A stretch of 64,000 nt of DNA from JAIEOG01 sp964519985 (GTDB lineage Bacteria; Bdellovibrionota; FAC87; UBA2466): contig CAZFMF010000017.1 of NCBI GenBank assembly GCA_964519985.1, positions 1-64,000 of the forward strand. The letters are read 5' to 3'. Below, one piece after another: positions 9,020-15,641 of this stretch. How positions within the stretch are numbered: the stretch's first letter is position 1; every line of letters starts with the position of its first letter. The translations under genes and the position numbers were made by a program. A model generated the notes under the pieces. That model was not told the DNA's origin, ran no database searches, and saw only the letters and a program-made list of their open reading frames with translations.

Positions 9020-10036
9020 TTAAGTGAGCTCCCTCGTCCTGCGGATCAAATACTCCACGGTACGAGAGGCATTCACGTAATCGATTTGAATTTTCGGGTT
9101 TTGTCGCTGAAAAACCCGAAATACCTCATCAACAAAGGCTTGTCCCACTTCCTTGACCCCTTTTAGATCAAAAATAATTGTTTTATAGGCATTTAGTCCG
9201 GCTGTAAGGCGCCTGGCCTGGGAACGAGAATATAATCCCTCGTGGATAGAGGCCTTGACCAAGACTTGGTTCTTGTCGAATTCAAACTCCTCCTCCGAAT
9301 ACTGGCGAAACAGATCTTCCAGGTTCTTGCGTGACTGGCATCGGATAGAAAAGGAAACACTCGTACCCTTAAGATACGAGGGCTCAGATAAAAAAATATC
9401 TTCCTTCTTATTATCGAAAACGACTTTGAGATCATGGCTGCGCAATACGAACAAATCAGCGATCTTCGATGTGAAGAAGATGCCTTGCCCACTGTGTTGT
9501 TCGGAAAAAGTGGTCTGCTTACCCTTTAAGAGCCACTCGTAGGCTTGAAGTTCATCCGGCAGCTTGAAGAAATCCTGAATGTTTTTAAAAATCCCAATTC
9601 CAAAATCTCGGACGGTGAACTGAAAATCACGATCGGTGACTTTGACTTGTATCGTGGTTTGATCCGATTGGGAGTGATCAATCGCATTGTTCAGCATTTC
9701 GGTGAAAGCATAGGAGGCTATGCCGTAGACCGACTTGCTCAGGCGCGCCTTAAGGCCCAGTTTTCGTTCTATCTCCCCAAAGACTCTATCTTCTTCAAGG
9801 CCGCTCAGTTTTTTGATCAGGCGTAGTTCGGGATAAACCAGGGGCTTTATTTTTCCCCGGGGCGCAAAATAGACTGCGGAGTGCGTAGAGCCTTTTTTCT
9901 CCAGCCGGCCCTCGGCGACGAGGTTGCGTAGATAGCTGGCCACGGTTTGCCGGCTTACCTTGAGGTGCTTTACTAGATGGGAAGACTTGAGGGGTCCCTT
10001 TTTGGCCAGTTTTAGGATTTGCTCCTTCTTATTCAC
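9020..10036 (-). CDS. Regulator: HTH + HATPase + STAS-like (DUF4325-type)
   Basis: 338 residues in three parts. Residues ~1-60 form a winged HTH of the ArsR/DeoR sort (SSHLVKHLKVSRQTVASYL). Residues ~90-240 form a GHKL ATPase with the N-box EMLNNAIDHS and G-boxes DFGIG and SGQGIFF. Residues ~260-338 form a STAS-like module (TIIFDLKGVKEVGQAFVDEV). No dimerisation/phosphoacceptor histidine region of a classical kinase is seen, so it resembles a DNA-binding anti-sigma-like switch. The upstream DNA carries at least five copies of an AATTGTA motif overlapping the likely promoter, suggesting autoregulation. Targets are unknown. Confidence 0.8.
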   Translation of the reverse strand: MNKKEQILKLAKKGPLKSSHLVKHLKVSRQTVASYLRNLVAEGRLEKKGSTHSAVYFAPRGKIKPLVYPELRLIKKLSGLEEDRVFGEIERKLGLKARLSKSVYGIASYAFTEMLNNAIDHSQSDQTTIQVKVTDRDFQFTVRDFGIGIFKNIQDFFKLPDELQAYEWLLKGKQTTFSEQHSGQGIFFTSKIADLFVLRSHDLKVVFDNKKEDIFLSEPSYLKGTSVSFSIRCQSRKNLEDLFRQYSEEEFEFDKNQVLVKASIHEGLYSRSQARRLTAGLNAYKTIIFDLKGVKEVGQAFVDEVFRVFQRQNPKIQIDYVNASRTVEYLIRRTRELT

Positions 10037-10040
10037 CGTT

Positions 10041-10131
10041 CAATTGTAGCCTAATTGTAAATATAACTCCATTTCAATTGTAAATAAGCGACAATTAAAA
10101 AGTAATGTACCTTACAACTTATATACAATTG
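10041..10131 (-). promoter_or_regulatory. Array of AATTGTA boxes upstream of the HTH-HATPase gene
   Basis: Forward copies CAATTGTA 10041-10048, TAATTGTAAATA 10052-10063 and CAATTGTAAATA 10075-10086; reverse copies at 10091-10097 (ACAATTA) and 10124-10131 (TACAATTG). The first three start 11 and 23 bp apart, close to whole helical turns. The boxes cover the only AT-rich stretch before the divergent start, where TTTACA/TACAAT-like promoter elements of the leftward gene also fall. They are probably operators for the gene's own HTH domain. Confidence 0.6.
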
Positions 10132-10211
10132 CGTCCTCACTCTGCAGAGGGCTTAGCCGAATCCCGCTGGATGAAGCGCTGTCGCTCAACGTGAAGCCAT
10201 AGCGAGTGGGG

Positions 10212-10231
10212 CAACTCCGGCGCCGGAGTTG
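10212..10231. repeat. 20-bp perfect palindrome CAACTCCGGC-GCCGGAGTTG
   Basis: Perfect dyad ending 3 bp before the -35 box of the putative vapBC promoter, a place suited to an operator or to a bidirectional insulating hairpin. Its ACTCCGGC-GCCGGAGT core is identical to the palindrome at 62896-62911 and close to 2168-2185. Confidence 0.5.
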
Positions 10232-10234
10232 GTA

Positions 10235-10263
10235 TTGACAATGGTATGTATCGGCGTCAATAT
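10235..10263 (+). promoter_or_regulatory. Putative vapBC promoter
   Basis: TTGACA at 10235-10240, 17-bp spacer, CAATAT at 10258-10263 (or TATATA just after). The ATG of the antitoxin follows within 7 bp of the -10 box, so the transcript may be leaderless or nearly so. Confidence 0.45.
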
Positions 10264-10269
10264 ATATGA

Positions 10270-10479
10270 ATGGAAAAGATCAAGCGGATTACCGCGAATT
10301 TACCAGAAAGTCTGATCCGCCAGGCCACCTCCATCACCGGGAAAAATTTGACTGACACCCTTATCGAGGGATTGCAAATGGTGAAACGGACCGCGGCCTT
10401 CGAAAAGGCACAGAAGCTTAAGGGGAAGTTGAAGCTCGAAATTGACTTGGAGACGAGTCGTGAACGCTCTGGTCGTTGA
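10270..10479 (+). CDS. vapB: VapB-type antitoxin
   Basis: 69 residues, basic N-terminus ITANLPESLIRQATSITGKNLTDTLIEGL, matching the VapB antitoxins that form DNA-binding dimers (ribbon-helix-helix type with beta strand, then two helices). The charged C-terminus (KAQKLKGKLKLEIDLETSRERS) would wrap around the toxin. It overlaps the PIN-domain gene by 20 bp, the usual antitoxin-first layout. An AT-rich promoter and a 20-bp palindrome lie immediately upstream and would be the natural target of VapB/VapBC autorepression. Confidence 0.75.
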   Translation: MEKIKRITANLPESLIRQATSITGKNLTDTLIEGLQMVKRTAAFEKAQKLKGKLKLEIDLETSRERSGR

Positions 10480-10849
10480 TACGTCAAGTTGGGTGGCTTT
10501 CTTAGGTGGGCAAACAGATTCGGCCCTTGAAATCGCTCTCAAAGAAGCGAGGGTTTGGCTTCCCCCCATTGTGGCTTCGGAACTTATGAGCGCCAAGCTC
10601 TCGTCATCGGAGTCTACTGCGCTAAAAGAAATGTTGTCGGAGCTCCCTCTTTGTTCCTGTCCTTTTGATCACTGGATCAAGGTGGGTGAGTTGCGGGCGC
10701 GATGTGCGAAAAAGGGATTTAAGGTTTCCACGCCCGATGCGCACATAGCTCAATGTGCGCTCGACCTAGATGCTTACTTAAGTTCGAAGGACCAAGTCTT
10801 TTCGAAAATTGCGACGGTTGCTCCCTTGCGACTCTCCGACCGCAAGTAG
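10460..10849 (+). CDS. vapC: VapC-type PIN-domain toxin (endoribonuclease)
   Basis: 129 residues from a GTG inside the antitoxin gene; an upstream TTG at 10442 would add six residues before the conserved first strand and is less likely. The four PIN acidic positions are present: Asp7 (ALVVDTSSW), Glu41 (VASELMS), Asp93 (TPDAHIA) and Asp111 (SSKDQVF). PIN toxins cut specific RNAs, often initiator tRNA or rRNA loops, with Mg2+. A terminator follows at 10873-10899. All catalytic positions are intact, so the module looks functional. Confidence 0.85.
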   Translation: MNALVVDTSSWVAFLGGQTDSALEIALKEARVWLPPIVASELMSAKLSSSESTALKEMLSELPLCSCPFDHWIKVGELRARCAKKGFKVSTPDAHIAQCALDLDAYLSSKDQVFSKIATVAPLRLSDRK

Positions 10850-10872
10850 CCCCCGTGTACTGCTTGTATACA

Positions 10873-10899
10873 GTCGCCCTATTCCTGGGCGGCGTTTTT
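10873..10899 (+). terminator. Rho-independent terminator of vapBC
   Basis: Stem GTCGCCC/GGGCGGC (one G-T pair), loop TATTCCT, then GTTTTT, 23 bp after the vapC stop codon. Confidence 0.7.
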
Positions 10900-10900
10900 C

Positions 10901-10926
10901 GTGCCTGAAATGGGCATTTTAGGCAC
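10901..10926. repeat. Hairpin GTGCCTGAAAT / ATTTTAGGCAC
   Basis: 11-bp arms with one mismatch around GGGC, directly after the vapBC terminator and ~60 bp before the next gene. No T-run follows. It may be an operator or RNA structure in the leader of the gene at 10989. Confidence 0.4.
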
Positions 10927-10988
10927 GAGGGGCCACCGCTTGAATACAGGCTCAATCCCTGGGCCGACCGATTGCAGTTTATCGCGGT

Positions 10989-11423
10989 ATGAAAAAGACC
11001 TTTTCCGCGCTCCTCCTGATGGCTTTCCTAGTGGCGCCCGCTCTTTCGTTTGGACACGATTGCGGCGGTGGCGGAGGTAAGGGTGGCAAAGATAAAGGCG
11101 GTAACGACGCTCCGGCGGGCGATACCACGGGCTATACGGATGACGGCAGCGGCCGGGGCATCGCCAGTGGCGGCGCCGGCGGTCCTTCGGTAAGCGAGCA
11201 AAAGACGATTTTGAGTCCCGAATCGAAAGCCTACGTTTCGTGCTTAACCGCGATTTGTCCCAACAACCACTCCGCTTGCATGGCCCAATGTGTTCGAGAG
11301 CCCAATGGCCCTATCTCTTGGGAAGCCGTCGGGTACGCCGCTCCCCAATACCAAATCGATGTGGTGGACGGTGCCACGGTGGAAGCTAATGCCGTCGTCG
11401 ATCTCAGAACCAACGAAGAGTAA
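10989..11423 (+). CDS. Small secreted Gly-rich protein
   Basis: 144 residues. A textbook signal peptide (MKKTFSALLLMAFLVAPALSFG) is followed by a low-complexity Gly/Lys/Asp stretch (residues ~25-60) and a C-terminal half with four cysteines (CLTAICPNNHSACMAQC) that could form two disulphides. No known family recognised. It has its own upstream region with no co-directional partner. Exported; role unknown. Confidence 0.65.
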   Translation: MKKTFSALLLMAFLVAPALSFGHDCGGGGGKGGKDKGGNDAPAGDTTGYTDDGSGRGIASGGAGGPSVSEQKTILSPESKAYVSCLTAICPNNHSACMAQCVREPNGPISWEAVGYAAPQYQIDVVDGATVEANAVVDLRTNEE

Positions 11424-11649
11424 TCAATCGCCGCTATTCTAGCGACGGTGGCGGAGGGAATGTCAAAGTGCGTTCTTTTCCGCCGACGATCACGCCGACA
11501 CGGACGGTATGGTCGGGCAATATCTTGTCCAGGTGCGCGGCGAAGGCCGAGACTTCATTGGGGGGATATTGGAACGGTTTCGCCGCTCTCGTTAGGAACG
11601 CACGAACTCCAAAAGCATTTTTAGAACGTGCTCTTCGGCCGCTTGCTTT

Positions 11650-11727
11650 TGGGGTGGATGAGGGGAATTGAACCCCCGACACCCAGAGTCACAGTCTGGT
11701 GCTCTAACCAACTGAGCTACACCCACC
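11650..11727 (-). tRNA. tRNA-His (GTG anticodon), CCA encoded
   Basis: On the minus strand the acceptor 5' strand GTGGGTG pairs with CATCCAC (one G-U), D-arm GCTCAGTTGGTTAGAGC, anticodon arm CAGACTGTGACTCTG with loop CTGTGAC giving GTG, and T-arm GGGGGTTCAATTCCCC. The extra 5' G (11727) opposite C73 is the identity element of tRNA-His. CCA is encoded at 11652-11650. Confidence 0.95.
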
Positions 11728-11748
11728 ACAGATATCGATGACTACAGC

Positions 11749-11826
11749 CAGTTGGTTAGAGCACCTTCTGGTGTCCATGGACACCAGTCGCTTCGCTCCG
11801 GCCAACTGAGCTACACCCACCACAGA
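11749..11826. repeat. tRNA-His-derived foldback duplicate
   Basis: 17 bp of the tRNA D-arm (CAGTTGGTTAGAGCACC) appear inverted at 11749-11765. A 20-bp perfect palindrome CTGGTGTCCATGGACACCAG follows at 11768-11787. Then 25 bp identical to the 5' end of the tRNA gene plus its flank (same 25 bp at 11708-11732) appear in tRNA orientation at 11802-11826. No anticodon or T-arm is present, so it is not a functional tRNA. Confidence 0.75.
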
Positions 11827-11827
11827 A

Positions 11828-11848
11828 AAACTGGTCCAGGACCAGTTT
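11828..11848 (-). terminator. Terminator after thioesterase gene
   Basis: 10-bp perfect arms AAACTGGTCC/GGACCAGTTT around one base. On the minus strand the stem ends in a run of five T. It lies 37 bp downstream of the gene ending at 11885. The single-base centre means the real loop takes a few stem bases. Confidence 0.55.
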
Positions 11849-11884
11849 GTAAGTCCCGTAGATTGGTTTTTTTGCGCCGGATCG

Positions 11885-12415
11885 TCAAGTCTGCTGTTCA
11901 AGCTTGAAGCGCCCCTGGAGCCAGGCCTGGACCGATTCCGACGGGGACACCTGCGATTTGGACATGCCCAAGGGGCCTAGGTAGTCGTCGGGACTGATGG
12001 TGTCGCGGCCCTTTTTGATGACCGTCCGGATGGCGCCCCGGGCGATGAGTTTTTCGCCGGACCGGACTTCTTGGTAAACCACCAGGTCGGTCGGGCTCAC
12101 CGTCACGATTTGGGCGGAAACCTCGAACTTTTGAAAGAGCTTGAGGGGGCGGAGGTATTCGAGTTCTGCGCCTTTGATGGGTGCGTACCAGCCCCGTTTG
12201 ATCGCCAGCTTCAAGAAACCCAGCCGAATTTGTAGGTCATGGCGCGAGGCCTCGAAGTACGTCAGGTACCGGGCATTGTTCATGTGGAAGTTCATGTCCA
12301 AGTCGGTCGGCCAAACGCGAAAGGTCGAGGTGACCTCCGCTCCGGCGCGGGTAAGGCGAGGCCGAAAGCAGCTTTTAATCACAACTTGAACAGTACGAAG
12401 AAAAAGTGTCAGCAT
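11885..12415 (-). CDS. Hotdog acyl-thioesterase (THEM6/4HBT-like)
   Basis: 176 residues from the ATG at 12415 (AAGAGAG before it; a GTG six codons upstream at 12433 is possible). Hotdog fold of the 4-hydroxybenzoyl-CoA thioesterase group: VWPTDLDMNFHMNNARYLTYFEASRHD carries the catalytic-type Asp and the HMNNARYL motif seen in FadM/THEM6-like proteins, followed by the long sheet strands. Such enzymes hydrolyse acyl-CoA or acyl-ACP thioesters. The substrate is unknown. A hydrophobic N-terminus (MLTLFLRTVQVVI) may attach it to the membrane, as in THEM6. Confidence 0.75.
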   Translation of the reverse strand: MLTLFLRTVQVVIKSCFRPRLTRAGAEVTSTFRVWPTDLDMNFHMNNARYLTYFEASRHDLQIRLGFLKLAIKRGWYAPIKGAELEYLRPLKLFQKFEVSAQIVTVSPTDLVVYQEVRSGEKLIARGAIRTVIKKGRDTISPDDYLGPLGMSKSQVSPSESVQAWLQGRFKLEQQT

Positions 12416-12460
12416 GGGAAACTCTCTTAGCACAACGGGGGAATGTCACCCAGCGGGCTT

Positions 12461-13729
12461 CTACTTGGGCTCCCGACCATTAAGCCGCTTGAGCATCTCA
12501 AGGGTTTCTCGTTCCGGAAATCGAGCGAAAACCTGGGGGTGAATGCCGTATTCCGAATCGGCATGCCAATGTTCGACATGCTTGCGAACCTTTCCGCTCA
12601 CCAAAAGCTGTGGGTTGACCAAACTCTCGTTGCGGAAGCCTAGCTCCAAACCATACAGTCCTTGCTTCCAGTAGGCATCGGTTTCTCGGAGCAAATCGAC
12701 CCAACCCAAAAACTCAAACCAATTCACTTCATCCATTCCGGCTTCATCGCCGCGGTTCAGTATGGACTGCCGGCGCCAGGGATGTCGCGTTAGGGTTTGG
12801 AACTCGAAACGCATTTTCTTCACCCGGCGGTTTGCGGTGGCACGAATGGTAGCTTTGACCGGTTCCTGCGCGGGATCGTTTCTGACGGGAAGAATCGCTC
12901 GAATGTACTCGTCGATTAGGAAGCGGTAGTCCCACTCGTCATCCTGAACGGCGTGGGCCACCTCGTGCATGACCCGTTCAAAGTAGTTGGGCTGTTCGAT
13001 GTAACCAGCAAGGTAGATTCCCGCCGGCCGAAAGGTGTCCCAACCCGTTTGGAATGAGTGGAACACCAAACGGGATCCCGACTCAAAATGAAAACCGCGC
13101 ATCGGTTCGAGGGCTTCCGGGGTGGGCCGATGAGTCGACTCCCAATGAAAGCCGTGTGTCTCAGCGTATTCGTACGCTAGAAGCGTAAGCTCGGCCATCA
13201 GCATCGTATGCAAACTCGCCGCGTGGACTCTGAGGCCCAGAGCATTGAACTTCTCTACTAACCGTTTCAGATCGGGTCTCAAGGGAGAGATTTGGAGTTC
13301 CGCCAACGAAAGCCCCTTTTCCGACCACCACGAGCTGCGCGGGGTGAAGCCGCGGGCAAATGTTCGAAACAGCTCTTCACCCGTAGTCGAATTGCTCAAA
13401 TTGGTGGCGAGCGTTTGCTCCACGTCGTGGATCACAAATAGCGGGTTTCTTCCGCGTTTCTCGGCTTGCCGGATGTAGTGGCGCATGACCGTCACCATGG
13501 AGGCGCGTCGGGACAAAAGGCGCCACGGATAGGCGGGCAGGCTGCGGTTTAGGATTTCGAGGGAGCAGGATTCGGCGTCGGGTCGAGTCAAGTCATGAAA
13601 CCATTTTTCGGTGCGGCGAGCGACCGCATCCAACGAGGCGAACGTTTCCCGCGGCAGTGCTCCCGCCACACCCGTCAGGCTGAAACCACCCAACAAAACC
13701 AAGATTTTCAACACGACTCTCTGGTTCAA
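12461..13729 (-). CDS. Secreted zincin-like putative metallopeptidase
   Basis: 422 residues with a signal peptide (ILVLLGGFSLTGVAGA). The recorded start is a TTG; a GTG five codons later (13714) gives a shorter, equally good signal sequence. Around residue ~250 is HEVAHAVQDDEWD, an HExxH zinc-binding and catalytic motif preceded by NYFERVM. A third ligand is not assigned. The rest is alpha-rich with no recognised family. Predicted periplasmic or secreted peptidase; substrate unknown. Two other HExxH proteins lie in the window (23454 and 43982) but are not similar overall. Confidence 0.6.
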   Translation of the reverse strand: MNQRVVLKILVLLGGFSLTGVAGALPRETFASLDAVARRTEKWFHDLTRPDAESCSLEILNRSLPAYPWRLLSRRASMVTVMRHYIRQAEKRGRNPLFVIHDVEQTLATNLSNSTTGEELFRTFARGFTPRSSWWSEKGLSLAELQISPLRPDLKRLVEKFNALGLRVHAASLHTMLMAELTLLAYEYAETHGFHWESTHRPTPEALEPMRGFHFESGSRLVFHSFQTGWDTFRPAGIYLAGYIEQPNYFERVMHEVAHAVQDDEWDYRFLIDEYIRAILPVRNDPAQEPVKATIRATANRRVKKMRFEFQTLTRHPWRRQSILNRGDEAGMDEVNWFEFLGWVDLLRETDAYWKQGLYGLELGFRNESLVNPQLLVSGKVRKHVEHWHADSEYGIHPQVFARFPERETLEMLKRLNGREPK

Positions 13730-13810
13730 GCGGACGGTCTATACCATAGGCAAAACCCCGAAAACCAGTGTCCAACTGAGCTGGAGGAGATAAGGGAACG
13801 GCATTTTTCG

Positions 13811-14707
13811 TCAGCGCCCGTAACGTTTCCAAAGGGCTTCGGTGCCGTTTTCCACAAATTTTGTGAAGAAAAGGTCGGGGAAACGGTTCTCGATGGCGGC
13901 ATTCAGGGCGGCGATTTGCTTAGCGGTGGGTTTGCCTTTCGGCTTTTGCGCCTTCACGATGCGACGTACTTCCTTAAGGTAGTCGTCTTCCGTATCGAGC
14001 AGTCCCACATCGCCGGCCGCGCCGCGACCCGGGTAGACGTACGACACATCGAGCTTTTTCAGCTGGGCAATGCGTTCGATCCATTCATCGAGGTAGCCCA
14101 ATTCCAGCCAACTATGGAATCCATTGGTCACGAGATCTCCGGGGAAGAGATGCTCACCCCATTGCACGACCACGTGAGCGTCGCTGCAGCCTTTGCCCAG
14201 CACGTGAAGTTTTACCTTGGTGCCGCCGGCTTCGATCTCGGTGGTTTTAGCACCAAAGCTATCCGGCACCGCGGTGTTGGCGGGGTAGTCGGGCTTGTAC
14301 ATATCGAAGAACCAACCTTTGCGCAGCTCGTGGACTTTAGGAATGGCGACTTTCACTTGTTCCGATGTGATCACCTTGATGCCGCGCTTTTGGAGCGTGG
14401 TCGTGCCGTTGAATTTGTCGGGATTGGGATGGAGCACGATCGCGAGGTCGACTTTTTTTCCCGTCAGACGCTCGGCCGAGTTGAGCATTTTTTCGGCCGA
14501 AATGGGCAGGAACTGGGTGTCGATGAAAATCAGTCCCGTCGGCCCTTCAATCCAGTAGCTCGAAGTCGAAAACGTGTGATCGGTGGAAATATAGGTTCCG
14601 ATCTTGGCTTCGCCTTCCTCGCGCAAAGTGATTTGTCCTTCGGGCCGAGTGTTTGAAGTACAGGAGAGTAAAACGGGAGCAAGTAAAAGTGCGAGCAGAG
14701 GTTTCAT
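13811..14707 (-). CDS. Metallo-beta-lactamase-fold lipoprotein, metal site degenerate
   Basis: 298 residues. The lipobox LAPVLLSC gives a lipidated N-terminus. The MBL fold is recognisable throughout, but ligands are changed. The HxHxDH motif reads HPNPDK, the second-strand GxGH reads GKGC (followed by SDAH), and the last PGHG reads PGRG. The Asp of FPGD is kept. With most ligand histidines replaced it is unlikely to be a normal di-zinc hydrolase and may be a binding protein or use another metal set. It is co-directional with its neighbours but separated by 81 and 32 bp. Confidence 0.75.
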   Translation of the reverse strand: MKPLLALLLAPVLLSCTSNTRPEGQITLREEGEAKIGTYISTDHTFSTSSYWIEGPTGLIFIDTQFLPISAEKMLNSAERLTGKKVDLAIVLHPNPDKFNGTTTLQKRGIKVITSEQVKVAIPKVHELRKGWFFDMYKPDYPANTAVPDSFGAKTTEIEAGGTKVKLHVLGKGCSDAHVVVQWGEHLFPGDLVTNGFHSWLELGYLDEWIERIAQLKKLDVSYVYPGRGAAGDVGLLDTEDDYLKEVRRIVKAQKPKGKPTAKQIAALNAAIENRFPDLFFTKFVENGTEALWKRYGR

Positions 14708-14739
14708 GCGCGGTAGCTTTTCTCACCGCGGGAATACCG

Positions 14740-15546
14740 TCAAGCGTGTCCTAGGAAGGCTTTCTTGACGAAGCTCGGGAGCGCCTGCTTACGCACGCGG
14801 GCTTCTTTAACGTTCATCACGGCGAAACCGAGCTGCCCCTGCGCATGGAGGGCTTCGTTCTGGCTACCGTGGACTTCGAATGGAATGGTAAATGCGGTTT
14901 CATCCGACCGGACCTCGGAAACCCAAGACGCATAGTTCAAGTAGCCCAGCACCTGTACAGGTTGGAAAAAATGGATTTTGGCCTCCGCCAGGAAAAAAGC
15001 GACGCCTTCTTGAATCCAATCGTCGATATCGGCACCGGCGTTCTGCTTGAGAAAATACCAGCGCGAAGTGAAAACGCCGTCCAAAATGCAGCCGGGGGTG
15101 ATATTGCGGGAGGGATCCCGATCGCCGTTGCGAATGGGCAGGTCCCATTCGTAAATCACCGGATCTCCGAGCATTGAGGTCTTGGCCAGCGGCGCCGGAG
15201 CAATACTGGACACCGGTTCGTTCGACAGCTCGACACGACCGGTGGCAAAGACCAGGCGGCCGCGGGCAATTTTGAACTTGAGGAAGTTGCCTTCATCGCG
15301 AATCAATATTGCGTCCACCGAAGGAGTGCTGACTGCTACCCCGTATCGGAACCGAATCGAAATGGAACGGATGGAAAAGGCAGTCGCCAGTTCTGGCCTC
15401 TGGGTTCGGATGGCGGATCGAATCGCGGTCTGGAGCAAATCCAAAAAAACCGGAGCCGCCAGGTGCTGGTAAACGTCGAAATGGTTTTCGTGCAGGGTTA
15501 AAGACAGAACTTGCGGGCGGGTGAAGAGGGTACTTAAATGCGCCAT
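14740..15546 (-). CDS. Double-hotdog acyl-thioesterase-like protein
   Basis: 268 residues. Two hotdog-like halves: the first has HENHFDVYQHLAAPVFLDLLQTAIRSA, where NHFDVYQHL corresponds to the usual N-x-x-x-HVNN loop; the second, around residues 150-250, has SRWYFLKQNA...ALHAQGQLGFAVMN. This resembles plant-type acyl-ACP thioesterases and tandem-hotdog acyl-CoA thioesterases. No signal peptide, so cytoplasmic. The catalytic residues cannot be assigned with confidence. It shares orientation with another hotdog protein at 11885, hinting at local lipid metabolism. Confidence 0.55.
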   Translation of the reverse strand: MAHLSTLFTRPQVLSLTLHENHFDVYQHLAAPVFLDLLQTAIRSAIRTQRPELATAFSIRSISIRFRYGVAVSTPSVDAILIRDEGNFLKFKIARGRLVFATGRVELSNEPVSSIAPAPLAKTSMLGDPVIYEWDLPIRNGDRDPSRNITPGCILDGVFTSRWYFLKQNAGADIDDWIQEGVAFFLAEAKIHFFQPVQVLGYLNYASWVSEVRSDETAFTIPFEVHGSQNEALHAQGQLGFAVMNVKEARVRKQALPSFVKKAFLGHA

Positions 15547-15641
15547 ACGCCTTCCGGCTTAGAGTTTAGTGATTGCTGAACGGCGGGCGGCCGTTCAACT
15601 CGAACTAGTTTACACTCGATTTCAAACCGAGAAGTATTTTT

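Noticed and set aside
11434..11682. 82-codon minus-strand frame before the tRNA
   Set aside because: It begins inside the tRNA-His gene and lacks a usable start after it. The end (VGVIVGGKERTLTF) looks protein-like but has no ribosome-binding site.
13595..14656. 353-codon plus-strand frame opposite the MBL lipoprotein
   Set aside because: It is a shadow of the minus-strand gene, whose lipobox, fold motifs and codon pattern are clear.
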